35,043 bases of DNA from Alphaproteobacteria bacterium (lineage in GTDB: Bacteria > Pseudomonadota > Alphaproteobacteria > Bin95), in NCBI GenBank assembly GCA_026706245.1, contig JAPOZD010000280.1, positions 1-35,043 of the forward strand. The letters are read 5' to 3'. Every line of letters starts with the position of its first letter. Within the stretch, counting starts at the first letter, position 1. This document shows positions 1 to 8,274 of the stretch, in pieces. A program made the translations under genes and the position numbers. The notes beneath the pieces were generated by a model. The model did not search any database, was not told the DNA's origin, and saw only the letters and a program-made list of their open reading frames with translations.

Positions 1-370
1 ACGCTTCCATGACGCCCGCCATTCCGTAGTCCGCGACCGCCGGCGCGGCGGCGTCGCTGTTGCAGATGACGGCGCCCCCGCGTGCCAGCAGCGGAAAGAC
101 CGGCGCGTCGTGGCCTGCAGCGCCGGATTGCAGCCAGCGCAGCGTGCCGGCATGGCGGAGCACGCCGAAGAAGGCGCGCACTGGCCCCTGCGTATAGAGG
201 CCGCTGGACGCATAAGCGGCTTCCGGCGCGACGGCATGGCGGTCGATGGCCCCTCCGTCCGCGCCGCAAACGGCCTTCCCGTCGTCCATGACGGCGATAT
301 CGAGGCCCGGAAACGCCTCCAGCCGGGCGGCGAGCCGCTCATGGTCGGGCCGATAGAGGAAGAGTCGCAT
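1..370 (-). CDS. D-isomer-specific 2-hydroxyacid dehydrogenase family protein, N-terminal part (truncated by window edge)
   Basis: The reading frame starts at the ATG complementary to 368-370 and runs off the left edge, giving 123 codons. It begins MRLFLYRPDHERLAARL and contains WLQSGAAGHDAPVFPLLARG followed by AVADYGMAGVM. That is the usual pattern of the N-terminal catalytic-domain half in NAD-dependent 2-hydroxyacid dehydrogenases ('Q..sAGvD' then 'vAey.l..ml'). Family members interconvert 2-keto acids and D-2-hydroxy acids in the cytoplasm. The Rossmann NAD-binding domain and the catalytic Arg/Glu/His lie outside the window, so specificity cannot be judged. The gene diverges from the carboxylase gene across 125 bases. 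Family membership is fairly sure, but from the N-terminus only. Confidence 0.7.
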   Translation of the reverse strand, partial: MRLFLYRPDHERLAARLEAFPGLDIAVMDDGKAVCGADGGAIDRHAVAPEAAYASSGLYTQGPVRAFFGVLRHAGTLRWLQSGAAGHDAPVFPLLARGGAVICNSDAAAPAVADYGMAGVMEA

Positions 371-495
371 GGAAGCCGCCCCCGGTTCGCAGGATGCTGC
401 GCCTCTACGACGCCCCGGGGACGCCCTCGCCAACGAAGCGCGGGACAGGGTAGCATCCGGCCCGGAACGAGACAAAGAACGGCAGGAATCCGGCC

Positions 496-2043
496 ATGAA
501 CTGGCAGCCCGAACTCGACGAATTGCGCCGCCGCGAAGCCTTCGCGCTCAAGCTCGGCGGCGAAATGCGCGTCAAGCGCCAGCGCGACGGCGGGCGGCTC
601 AATGTCCGAGAGCGGATCGCGGCGCTGGTCGATGAGGGCAGCTTCCATGAGATCGGCGCGATTGCCGGGCTGGCGAGCTATGACGGCCGCAACGACCTCG
701 AACACCTGCTGCCGTCCAACTTCGTCTTCGGGCGCGCGCGCCTCGACGGGCGGCCCGTGGTCGTCGGCGGCGATGACTTCACCGTGCGCGGCGGCTCGGC
801 CGACGCCACCATCAAGGAAAAGCACATCATGTGCGAGCAGATGGCGAACCAGCTCCGCCTGCCGCTGGTGCGCATGGTGGAGGGCTCGGGCGGCGGCGGC
901 TCGGTCAAGACCATCGAGACCGAGGGCCGCTCGAACGTGCCCGGCGTCAAGGGCTGGGAATGGGTGGTCGAGAACATGGGCACGGTGCCCCGCGTGGCGC
1001 TGGGCTTAGGCTCGGTTGCGGGGCTTGGCGCGGCGCATCTGGCGGCGGCGCATTTCTCCGTTTTGGTCAAGGAGCAGGCGGCGCTGTTCGTCGCCGGCCC
1101 GCCCGTGGTCGAGCGGCTCGGCGAGAAGCTCGACAAGCAGGAGCTCGGCGGCTGGAAGATCCATGCGCGCAACGGCGCCATCGACTATGCGGCCGACAGC
1201 GAGGAGCACGCCTTCGACCTCGCGCGCCGGTTCCTCTCCTACCTGCCGTCGTCCATCGACAGCCTCGCCGAGCAGGGGCCGCAGACCGACGATCCCGACC
1301 GGCGCGAGGACTGGCTGATCGAGGCCGTGCCGCGCGACCGGCGGAAGGTCTATCGCGTGCGCCCCATCGTCGAGGCGGTGGTGGACCGGGGCAGCTTCTT
1401 CGAGTTCGGGCGGGAATGGGGCCGGTCGGTCGCCACCGGCTTCGCACGGCTGGACGGCTGGCCCGTGGCGGTGATGGCGTCGGACCCCTATTTCTTCGGC
1501 GGCGGCTGGACGGCGGACGCCTGCCGCAAGGTGCGCCGCTTCGTCGATCTCGCCCAGACCTTCCACCTGCCGATGGTCTATCTGGTCGATTGCCCCGGCT
1601 TCCTGATCGGCTCGAAGTCCGAGCGCGAGGCGACCATCCGCTACGGCGTCGAGGCGATGTCGGCGATCTGGCAGACCACCATTCCCTGGTGCGCGGTCAT
1701 CCTGCGCAATGTGTTCGGCGTGGCCGGCGCGGCGCACCAGAACGGCGGGCGGCTGTCCTACCGCTATGCCTGGCCCTCGGGCTTCTGGGGCTCGCTGCCG
1801 CTGGAAGGCGGCATCGAGGCAGCCTACCGGGCGGACCTCGACGAGGCCGAGGACCCGGACGCCAGGCTCGCCGAGATCGAGGAGCGGCTGGAGAAGCTGC
1901 GCTCGCCCTTCCGCTCGGCCGAGACCTTCTGGATCGAGGAGATCGTGGACCCGCGCAACACCCGCCCGCTGCTCTGCGAATTCGCCAATCTCTCCGCCCC
2001 CCTGCGCGAAACCGGCCCCAGCTGGTTCCGCATGCGGCCCTGA
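496..2043 (+). CDS. acyl-CoA carboxylase, carboxyltransferase (beta) subunit
   Basis: This 515-residue protein has the length and two-domain crotonase-type layout of the propionyl-/methylcrotonyl-CoA carboxylase beta chains. Those subunits move the carboxyl group from carboxybiotin to an acyl-CoA. The N-terminal domain carries GRPVVVGGDDFTVRGGS and the glycine-rich VEGSGGGGSVKTIE, and the C-terminal domain carries VDCPGFLIG and NVFGVAGAAHQNGG. The ATG at 496 has a GGCAGGA-like ribosome site. No biotin carboxylase or biotin-carrier subunit is adjacent, so its partner must be encoded elsewhere. A VOC protein follows 128 bases downstream, and methylmalonyl-CoA epimerase lies about 11 kb away, so propionyl-CoA is a possible substrate. 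The exact substrate cannot be read from the sequence. Confidence 0.88.
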   Translation: MNWQPELDELRRREAFALKLGGEMRVKRQRDGGRLNVRERIAALVDEGSFHEIGAIAGLASYDGRNDLEHLLPSNFVFGRARLDGRPVVVGGDDFTVRGGSADATIKEKHIMCEQMANQLRLPLVRMVEGSGGGGSVKTIETEGRSNVPGVKGWEWVVENMGTVPRVALGLGSVAGLGAAHLAAAHFSVLVKEQAALFVAGPPVVERLGEKLDKQELGGWKIHARNGAIDYAADSEEHAFDLARRFLSYLPSSIDSLAEQGPQTDDPDRREDWLIEAVPRDRRKVYRVRPIVEAVVDRGSFFEFGREWGRSVATGFARLDGWPVAVMASDPYFFGGGWTADACRKVRRFVDLAQTFHLPMVYLVDCPGFLIGSKSEREATIRYGVEAMSAIWQTTIPWCAVILRNVFGVAGAAHQNGGRLSYRYAWPSGFWGSLPLEGGIEAAYRADLDEAEDPDARLAEIEERLEKLRSPFRSAETFWIEEIVDPRNTRPLLCEFANLSAPLRETGPSWFRMRP

Positions 2044-2048
2044 CGGCG

Positions 2049-2079
2049 TCGGGTTCCGGCGGAGGTGGGGCGAACCCGA
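2049..2079 (+). terminator. stem-loop after the carboxylase gene, possible terminator
   Basis: A perfect 8-base inverted repeat (TCGGGTTC at 2049-2056, GAACCCGA at 2072-2079) starts six bases after the carboxylase stop. A second short hairpin (GCCCGG at 2087-2092, CCGGGC at 2101-2106) follows. There is no T-run, so an intrinsic terminator is only a possibility. Confidence 0.3.
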
Positions 2080-2171
2080 GGCCGTTGCCCGGCGATTCAA
2101 CCGGGCCGGCCCCTGCGCTAAGCTCGTCCCGGATTCAGGCTGCAGGAACGGAAAACAGGAGGCTAGGCCCC

Positions 2172-3017
2172 ATGACCGATGCGATCCGGGGGATCGACCA
2201 TGCCATTATCGGCGTCCGCGACCTCGACGCGGCGCGCGCGCAGTTCGAGCGGCTCGGCTTCACCGCCGCCCCGCTCGGCAACCATGTCGGCAAGGCGACC
2301 GCGAACCACTGCATCATGTTCGCCGACAGCTATCTGGAGCTGCTCGGCATCAACGAGCCCGACAATCCGGATACGCTCGGTCTCGATGCGTTTCTGGAGG
2401 CGCGGGGCGAAGGGCTGGTGAAGATCGCGCTCGGCACGCCCGACGCCGACGCCGCGCGCGCCGATATCGAGGCGCAGGGCTTCTCCCCGACCGGCCCCGA
2501 CGACCTCGCCCGGCCGTTGACCGACCGGCCCGACGCCATCGTGCGCTTCCGAAACCTGCAGATTCCCGAGGCAGAGACGGGGGGCCTCGGCACCTTTCTC
2601 TGCGGCCACAAGACGCCGGAGTTGATGCGCCCGCCCGGCTCGATGGACCACGCAAACGGCGCGCGGAATCTCGTGGCGGCCGCGGCCGTCGTGGACGATG
2701 TCGAGGCGGTGGCCGGTCCCTGGGAAAAGCTGCTCGGCCGCGCGGCGGCCGGCGGCGCGCTCGATGTCGGGCGCGGCCATGTCTATCTGGCGGTGCCGAC
2801 GGACGCGGCCGGGAGCGCCGGCCCCTACGGACCGCTGCCCGACCCGCTGCCCGCGCGGCCCTTCTATCTGGGCCTCAGGATCGAGGTCGCGTCAATCGGG
2901 GCGGCGAAAGAGGCGCTCGCCCGGAGCGGCATCGCACCCGCCTCCGAGGCGCCCGGCCGCATCCGCATCGCGCCGGAAGACGCCTGCGGCGTGCCGCTCG
3001 AATTCGCCGAGGCGTAG
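2172..3017 (+). CDS. VOC-superfamily glyoxalase-like protein
   Basis: The protein has 281 residues and starts at the ATG at 2172, just after an AGGAGG ribosome site. The opening RGIDHAIIGVRDLDAARAQF is the typical first beta-alpha-beta module of vicinal-oxygen-chelate proteins, with His10 as a likely metal ligand. A second module follows (NLVAAAAVVDDVEAVAGPW), and the chain ends CGVPLEFAEA, where the Glu could close the metal site. The size and two-module form resemble the 'glyoxalase-like domain' (Glyoxalase_3) group, whose substrates are mostly unknown. The gene is codirectional with the carboxylase and converges on the sulfatase gene, only 12 bases away. The fold is well supported, the reaction is not. 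Confidence 0.78.
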   Translation: MTDAIRGIDHAIIGVRDLDAARAQFERLGFTAAPLGNHVGKATANHCIMFADSYLELLGINEPDNPDTLGLDAFLEARGEGLVKIALGTPDADAARADIEAQGFSPTGPDDLARPLTDRPDAIVRFRNLQIPEAETGGLGTFLCGHKTPELMRPPGSMDHANGARNLVAAAAVVDDVEAVAGPWEKLLGRAAAGGALDVGRGHVYLAVPTDAAGSAGPYGPLPDPLPARPFYLGLRIEVASIGAAKEALARSGIAPASEAPGRIRIAPEDACGVPLEFAEA

Positions 3018-3029
3018 CCGCCGGTCAAG

Positions 3030-4553
3030 TCACGGGGCGGACGGCTCGATGCCGCGCCAGGCCCACTCGTTGTAGCCATCGGGCGCGCGGAGGCAGGACG
3101 CCCGCACGGGGTCCGATTCGAGCGCGTCCCAGAGCGGCGCGGGGCCGTTTCCATGCGCCGCCTGGACGAGGCGGCGCTCGCACTGGCTTGCGCGGACCTC
3201 CGCCTCCAGCGCCGCCGCGTCCCAGGTCTCTTCCACGAGGCGGCCGAGCGCGGCGCGGGCATCGGCGCTGGCAGGGTCGGCAGCGAGGTCGTTCCTTTCT
3301 TCGGGATCGGCCTCAAGGTCGAAGAGCAGGTCGGGCGCGCCGCCGCCGGTCATGAGCTTGAAGCGCCCGCGACGGACCATAAACATCGGCGACGGCACCC
3401 CCTCGGAGGTCATCTCGGCGAATACCGGCCGGTCCCATGCCGCTGCCGTGTCCTCGCATAGCGGCAGCAGGCTGGCGCCGTCCGGCGGGCGGGGCGAGCG
3501 GTCGGCAAGGCCTATTCCCGCGAGTTCGCAAAGCGTGGGCAGCAGGTCCACCAGCGAGACGGGTTCGGACGACCGGCGGCCGGCGGCGAACCGGCCGGGC
3601 GCGTGGAGGATGAGCGGCACCCGTGCGGCATGGTCGAAGAAGTGCTTCTTGAACCAGAGGCCCCGCTCGCCAAGCATGTCCCCGTGGTCGGAGGTGAACA
3701 GGACCGCCGTGTCCTTTGCGAATCCTGCCGCCTCCAGCGCCGCCAGCAGCGTCCCGACCATGTCGTCGAGCCAGGAGCAGTTGGCGAGATAGGCATGGCG
3801 GGCCGTCCTGACATGGTCCTCGGTGATGTCCCCTTCGAGCAGGCCGTGATGAGCAAGCATGCGCCGGCTGTGAAGGTCGCGCTCCGCCTCCGGCAGGAGC
3901 GGGGTCGCAGGCATCGGGATGTCCTCGTGGCGGTAGCGCTCCCAGTGCTCGCGCCGGGCGAAATAGGGCTCGTGGGGGTGCGTGAAGGAGACCGCAAGGA
4001 AGAAGGGCTGCCGCTCCGTCCGGCGCGAGTGGTCGCGCAGCCATGCCGCCGACCGGGCGAGGACCGCCTCGTCATGGTCCATCTGCATGCTGCGCGCCGA
4101 GATGCCGGAGCGGATGACGCCGCTCGAATCGTTGTTCGACTCCATGCGGGTCTCGTCCCAGTCCGGCGTCCAGTGGAAGTCCGTCGGATAGAGTTCCGGC
4201 AGGAGGCGTTCGTGGAAGCCGTGCAGCATGTCCGGCCCGACGAAATGCTGTTTGCCGGCAAGCGCGGTGCGGTAGCCGGCGAGCCGCAGGTAATGCGCCA
4301 TGGTGGGCGTGGCGGCGGCGAACTCCGCGGCGTTGTCGAAGGCGCGCACGCGCGAGGGCAGCATCCCGGCCAGCATCGAGAAGCGCGAGGGCGCGCAGAG
4401 CGGGAAGTTGCAATAGGCGTGTGCGAACACCACGCCTTCCGCCGAGAGCCGGTCGAGATGCGGCGTCACCGCCGGGCCGCCATAGCCGGGCAGCACCTGG
4501 GGCTTTAGCTGGTCGGCCTGGATCAGCAGGATGTTGGGCAGGTCGCGGGCCAT
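3030..4553 (-). CDS. choline-sulfatase-type sulfatase
   Basis: This 507-residue protein belongs to the alkaline-phosphatase/sulfatase superfamily and hydrolyses a sulfate ester. The formylglycine signature CAPSR is at residues 53-57, so Cys53 should be converted to formylglycine. NILLIQADQLKP near the N-terminus supplies a metal-binding Asp14, and SDHGDMLGERGLWFKK the second metal half-site. The last 70 residues (RASQCERRLVQAA, then a terminal YNEWAWRGIEP) resemble the C-terminal cap seen in choline-sulfatases. MARDLPN is preferred over an upstream ATG at 4709 because homology begins there. No signal peptide is visible, so it should be cytoplasmic. It lies 40 bases downstream of the crotonase gene. 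No betA/betB is nearby, so choline-O-sulfate as substrate is inferred from the family only. Confidence 0.8.
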   Translation of the reverse strand: MARDLPNILLIQADQLKPQVLPGYGGPAVTPHLDRLSAEGVVFAHAYCNFPLCAPSRFSMLAGMLPSRVRAFDNAAEFAAATPTMAHYLRLAGYRTALAGKQHFVGPDMLHGFHERLLPELYPTDFHWTPDWDETRMESNNDSSGVIRSGISARSMQMDHDEAVLARSAAWLRDHSRRTERQPFFLAVSFTHPHEPYFARREHWERYRHEDIPMPATPLLPEAERDLHSRRMLAHHGLLEGDITEDHVRTARHAYLANCSWLDDMVGTLLAALEAAGFAKDTAVLFTSDHGDMLGERGLWFKKHFFDHAARVPLILHAPGRFAAGRRSSEPVSLVDLLPTLCELAGIGLADRSPRPPDGASLLPLCEDTAAAWDRPVFAEMTSEGVPSPMFMVRRGRFKLMTGGGAPDLLFDLEADPEERNDLAADPASADARAALGRLVEETWDAAALEAEVRASQCERRLVQAAHGNGPAPLWDALESDPVRASCLRAPDGYNEWAWRGIEPSAP

Positions 4554-4593
4554 GACGCTCTCCGGCGCGGGATTCGGGACGGGACCCGTTGCC

Positions 4594-5469
4594 TCAGCCG
4601 AAGCGGGGCTCGTCCCACCAGGGGTAGAAGGCCGGCATTGCGCGGCCCGGCGTGGAGCTGAAGGCGGGCGGGCGCTTCTCCAGGAAGGAGGCGACGCCCT
4701 CGCGCGCATCCGCCGAGGCGCCCGTATAGGCCATGCCGAGCGAATCGATCCGGTGCGCGGCCATCGGGTGGTCCTCCCCCAGCATCTTCCACATCATCTG
4801 CCGGCAGAGCGCGACCGACATGGGCGAGGCGTTGTCCGCGATCTGGCGCCCGAGCGCGCGCGCCGCCGGCAGCAGCTCGTCGGGCGCATGCAGCGAGCGC
4901 ACCAGCCCGCCTTCGAGCGCCTCCTGCGCCGGGAAGACGCGGCCGGTCGCAACCCACTCCATCGCCCGCTGCATGCCCACCAGGCGCGGCAGGAACCAGG
5001 AGGACGCGGCCTCCATTACCACGCCGCGCCGGGAGAAGACGAAGCCGAAACGGGCTTCCGTGGAGGCGAGGCGAATATCCATCGGCAGGATCTGCGTCGC
5101 GCCGAAGCCGACCGCCGGGCCGTTCACCGCCGCGATCACCGGCTTCTTCATGTCGAAAAGGCGGAGCGCCACGAGGCCGCCGCCGTCGCGGTGGCGCGCG
5201 CCCGGCTCCGGCGGGGCGCGGTCGAAGGTGCCCGGCCCGCCGGAGAGGTCCGCGCCCGCGCAGAAGCCCCGCCCGGCGCCCGTGACGATGACCGCGCGCA
5301 CTTCGTCGTCGCGGTCGGCCGCGTCGAGCGCTTCCAGATACTCGCCGATCATGGCCGCATTGACGGCGTTCAGCCGGTCCGGCCGGTTGAGCGTCAGCGT
5401 AAGCAGGCCGTCCTCGACCTCGACGGCCAACGTCTCATAAGACAACGGCGCATCCCCCCGAAGAGACAT
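4594..5469 (-). CDS. enoyl-CoA hydratase/isomerase (crotonase) family protein
   Basis: The protein has 291 residues and the crotonase fold. LTLTLNRPDRLNAVNAAMI, the oxyanion-hole segments GRGFCAGADLSGG and KPVIAAVNGPAVGFGATQ, and the later VVMEAASSWFLPRLVG with GRVFPAQEALEGGLV are all visible. In hydratases the two catalytic glutamates lie in GG.CE and FGQPE. Here these positions read GFGAT and FGFVF, so both are lost. A Glu is present in VVMEAASS, where isomerases of this superfamily keep their single catalytic acid. An isomerase or another crotonase reaction is therefore as likely as hydration. The start at 5469 (MSLRGDAPLSYETL) follows a GGGGA-type ribosome site. The neighbours are a molybdopterin enzyme upstream and a sulfatase downstream. 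Confidence 0.85.
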   Translation of the reverse strand: MSLRGDAPLSYETLAVEVEDGLLTLTLNRPDRLNAVNAAMIGEYLEALDAADRDDEVRAVIVTGAGRGFCAGADLSGGPGTFDRAPPEPGARHRDGGGLVALRLFDMKKPVIAAVNGPAVGFGATQILPMDIRLASTEARFGFVFSRRGVVMEAASSWFLPRLVGMQRAMEWVATGRVFPAQEALEGGLVRSLHAPDELLPAARALGRQIADNASPMSVALCRQMMWKMLGEDHPMAAHRIDSLGMAYTGASADAREGVASFLEKRPPAFSSTPGRAMPAFYPWWDEPRFG

Positions 5470-5510
5470 GCGCCGTCCCCTACAGCATTTCCGCTGCAGG
5501 CGAAACCGCT

Positions 5511-5547
5511 GTCCCCTTCCGCCGGCCGAAGACCGGGAGAAGGGGAC
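5511..5547 (-). terminator. strong stem-loop downstream of the molybdopterin oxidoreductase gene
   Basis: Perfect 9-base arms (GTCCCCTTC at 5511-5519, GAAGGGGAC at 5539-5547) enclose a loop with a further short CCGG pairing. The hairpin begins 12 bases after the stop of the molybdopterin gene on the minus strand and ends 42 bases before the crotonase start. There is no long T-run. It may end or attenuate transcription, or stabilise an mRNA end. Confidence 0.45.
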
Positions 5548-5558
5548 GCAGCCTTTCG

Positions 5559-7946
5559 TTACATCGCCGAGGTGCGGCCGTAGATGGAGAGGGCTACCGC
5601 CTCGAACTCCACGCCGTCGCCGGTGACGTCGTCGAACATGAAATCGTCGGGCTTGGAGGTGGACTGCAGCACCTTGCCTTCCGGGCCGCGAGGCAGATCG
5701 TTGGTCGGGCCGAACTCGGCCTCGAGCGCCGCGACCTCCTCGGCCGTCAGCGCGACCAGCGAGCACGGCATGCCCTTCATGTGCGGGATGCCCTGTTCGC
5801 GGTCGATCAGCGCCTCCTCGTCGTCGGGCGTCACCTGCCCGTCATTGAAGGCCCACATGCCGGACATGTTCTCCAGCCCCGGCCGCGATTCGGGCTTCCA
5901 CCAGCCATGCGGGATCCGCACCAGGCCCTTCGGCATGGACGAGCGGCCATAGACGCGGGCCACCATGGCCCCGGTCGAACTCTCGAGCCGGGCCCAATCG
6001 CCTTCCTCGAAGCCGAGCCGCTCCATCTCCGCCGGGGCGACCATGAACATCGGATCGGCCGCGCGCCGGCGGAGTTCCGGGATATGGCGGTGGCCGGAGC
6101 GGAAATACTCGTCCTCGGGCCAGCCGATGAAACTCGCCATCGGGAAACGCTCGCAGGGCTCCGCCGCCTCGCGGTAGTAGGGCAGCGGGTCGAAGCCGAG
6201 ATTTTCAAGCACCTCGGAATAGAGCTCCACCTTGCCGGACGGCGTGGCGAAGCCGGTCTTGAGATACTGCTTCTCCCCGGGATCGGGCGCCTGGCCGCGA
6301 TGCAGGTTGGGCGGACGCCCGGCCGCGACGACGTCCTTCCAGATCGCCCCGCCCGGCTCCAGCCGGTAGTTGATGAAGTCTTCCTGGTTCGTCCAGGGGA
6401 AGGCGTCGCCGAACCCCATGCGCTTGGCGAGCATATGCCAGAAATAGGTGACATTGCGGCACTCGCCCGGCGGCTCCATCGCCTGGTCGCTGATGCCGGC
6501 CTGCATGGACGGCCGCTCCAGCCAGGAGTCGCCCGGCAGGATATAGTCCGAGATCTGCGCGCTCGGCGTCATGTTGTGCTCGAAGGAGACGAGCAGGTCC
6601 TGCTTCATCATCGCCCGGTACACGCGCTCGCCGTTGGCGTAGGCCATCAGCGCGTTGTTGGCCATCATGAAGAAGGCCCTGACCGGGTAGGGGTCGCTGT
6701 CCTCCATGGCCTTGAACACCGCCATCGGGTTGGCCATGTAGCAGCCGTTGACGAGATTGACGTAGCGGTGGCCCCAGACGCGCTCGGTGGCGTCCTCGAA
6801 GGCCTTCATGCCGCGGAAGGTGAAGACCGGGTGCTTGTCCGCGCCGAGCTGTTTGGCCCTCTGCTCCTCGGACAGCAGGTGCGCCATCTCGATCTCGGAG
6901 TCGAAGCGCATGACGGGGCTCGGCCCGACGAACACCTCGCCGCCCTTGACATCGACATTGCCGGTGATCGCCCGCAGCATGGCCTGCAGCCGGATGGCCG
7001 AGGTGCTGGACACCTGCTGGTCCGTGATCGGCGACCAGGGGATGCAGGCGGGCGCCGTCGTCGCATACATCCGGGCCGAGTCGCGGATTTGGTCTTCCGT
7101 CAGGCCGGTGATCTCGGCGACGCGCTCGACCGGATATTCCTGGAGGCGCTCGACCAGCTTGTCGAAGCCGACCGTCCAGTCGCGCACGAACTCCTTGTCG
7201 TAGAGCTCTTCATCGACGATGACGCGGAGCCAGCCGAGCAGCAGGGCCGCGTCGGTGCCGGCCCTGAGCGGCAGCCAGATGTCGGCGCGCTCGGCGTTCC
7301 CGCTGCGGCGCGGATCGGCCACGATGAGCTTGGCGCCCGCAGCCTGTGCCATGCGGATCGCCTTGTATTCCATCGTCCAGCTGTGCCGGCGCGGATCGTG
7401 GCCGAGCAGCACGATGCACTTGGAGTTCAGGACGTCGCCGCGCGGGAACCAGCCATAGACATAGCGGTTCACCGCCGCCGTGTTGCCGGCGCAATAGGCG
7501 ACGCCGCTGATCCAGTTGGGGGAGCCGACGTGGTTCATGAAGCGCCGGCAGAGGCCGTGGTCGGACAGGCCGGTAGCGCCGCTCTGGCCGACCGCGAAGG
7601 CTTCCGGCCCGTATTTGTCGATCACCGCCTGGAGGCGTTCGGCGATGTCGTCCATCGCCTCGTCCCAGGTGACCCGTTCCCACTGGCCGTCGCCCCGTGC
7701 GCCCACGCGCTTCAGCGGATAGAGGATGCGGTCGGGATGCGCGAAATGCTTCGGCGCATAGGCGCCCTTCATACAGATCACGTCCTTCAGGATCGGATGG
7801 TCGCGCGTCGTGACCTTGACCACCTGCCCGTCCTCGACCTTGGCCGCGACCGGGCAGAACCCGTCGCAGCTCGTGCAGACCACGTTCTTGAGGACGCTGC
7901 CGCTCCCGTCTTCGAATCTCTCCTGTCCAGACAAACCGTCGGGCAT
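5559..7946 (-). CDS. molybdopterin-dependent oxidoreductase with [4Fe-4S] cluster (DMSO reductase family, acetylene hydratase/formate dehydrogenase-like)
   Basis: This 795-residue catalytic subunit binds bis-MGD and one [4Fe-4S] cluster. The cluster ligands are Cys24, Cys27, Cys31 and Cys58 (CTSCDGFCP ... ICMKG). GVAYCAGNT places Cys152 where family members hold the Mo/W ligand. LGHDPRRHSW, IVADPRRSGNAERADIWLPL and PHGWWKPESRPG are cofactor-binding segments. The last one recalls the C-terminal domain of acetylene-hydratase-like proteins. The start at 7946 follows a strong AGGAGGAG ribosome site. There is no Tat signal, so it is probably cytoplasmic. No electron-transfer or membrane subunit is encoded nearby, so its partner and substrate are unknown. 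It is the first of three minus-strand genes, with a hairpin after its stop. Family is sure, function is not. Confidence 0.88.
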   Translation of the reverse strand: MPDGLSGQERFEDGSGSVLKNVVCTSCDGFCPVAAKVEDGQVVKVTTRDHPILKDVICMKGAYAPKHFAHPDRILYPLKRVGARGDGQWERVTWDEAMDDIAERLQAVIDKYGPEAFAVGQSGATGLSDHGLCRRFMNHVGSPNWISGVAYCAGNTAAVNRYVYGWFPRGDVLNSKCIVLLGHDPRRHSWTMEYKAIRMAQAAGAKLIVADPRRSGNAERADIWLPLRAGTDAALLLGWLRVIVDEELYDKEFVRDWTVGFDKLVERLQEYPVERVAEITGLTEDQIRDSARMYATTAPACIPWSPITDQQVSSTSAIRLQAMLRAITGNVDVKGGEVFVGPSPVMRFDSEIEMAHLLSEEQRAKQLGADKHPVFTFRGMKAFEDATERVWGHRYVNLVNGCYMANPMAVFKAMEDSDPYPVRAFFMMANNALMAYANGERVYRAMMKQDLLVSFEHNMTPSAQISDYILPGDSWLERPSMQAGISDQAMEPPGECRNVTYFWHMLAKRMGFGDAFPWTNQEDFINYRLEPGGAIWKDVVAAGRPPNLHRGQAPDPGEKQYLKTGFATPSGKVELYSEVLENLGFDPLPYYREAAEPCERFPMASFIGWPEDEYFRSGHRHIPELRRRAADPMFMVAPAEMERLGFEEGDWARLESSTGAMVARVYGRSSMPKGLVRIPHGWWKPESRPGLENMSGMWAFNDGQVTPDDEEALIDREQGIPHMKGMPCSLVALTAEEVAALEAEFGPTNDLPRGPEGKVLQSTSKPDDFMFDDVTGDGVEFEAVALSIYGRTSAM

Positions 7947-8112
7947 CGCGCTCCTCCTCCTGCGATCAGGCTGCGGCCGGTCCACGACCAATCATGCACC
8001 AAAGCAAGAAAATCCCGCTGGGTCAAGCGTTAGGCCATGGCTGCCGCCTCGTCCGCGTGGATAGGGCGTGCCGGTTCTCCCGATGTCACGGTACGGATTT
8101 AAACCGCAAATG

Positions 8113-8131
8113 CCATAAGAAACACTTATGG
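8113..8131. promoter_or_regulatory. operator-like inverted repeat CCATAAG-N5-CTTATGG
   Basis: A perfect 7+7 base inverted repeat with a 5-base spacer sits in the AT-rich patch, about 167 bases upstream of the molybdopterin oxidoreductase start. The size and spacing suit a dimeric helix-turn-helix regulator. No regulator gene is adjacent, so the protein that binds it is unknown. Confidence 0.4.
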
Positions 8132-8184
8132 ATGGCGAAAGAAAACGGTATTCGCCTTTTTACCTGCCGACAATACGCTGCGAA

Positions 8185-8205
8185 TGCATGCCCGATCGGC
8201 ATGCA
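8185..8205. promoter_or_regulatory. second inverted repeat TGCATGCC-N5-GGCATGCA
   Basis: A perfect 8+8 base inverted repeat with a 5-base spacer (CGATC) lies 54 bases to the right of the CCATAAG dyad. The same spacer length in both suggests regulator sites. A small RNA hairpin is the alternative. The binding protein is unknown. Confidence 0.35.
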
Positions 8206-8274
8206 ACAGCCATTTCGAGGGACCCGGAGGGCGGGGGCGGAACCGGGCGACATTGCAGGGCGGAGAGTGGCGGA

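Noticed and set aside
5781-8033. A 750-codon open frame on the plus strand opposite the molybdopterin oxidoreductase
   Set aside because: The minus-strand protein has the cluster ligands, cofactor motifs and a strong ribosome site. The opposite frame is a by-product of GC bias.
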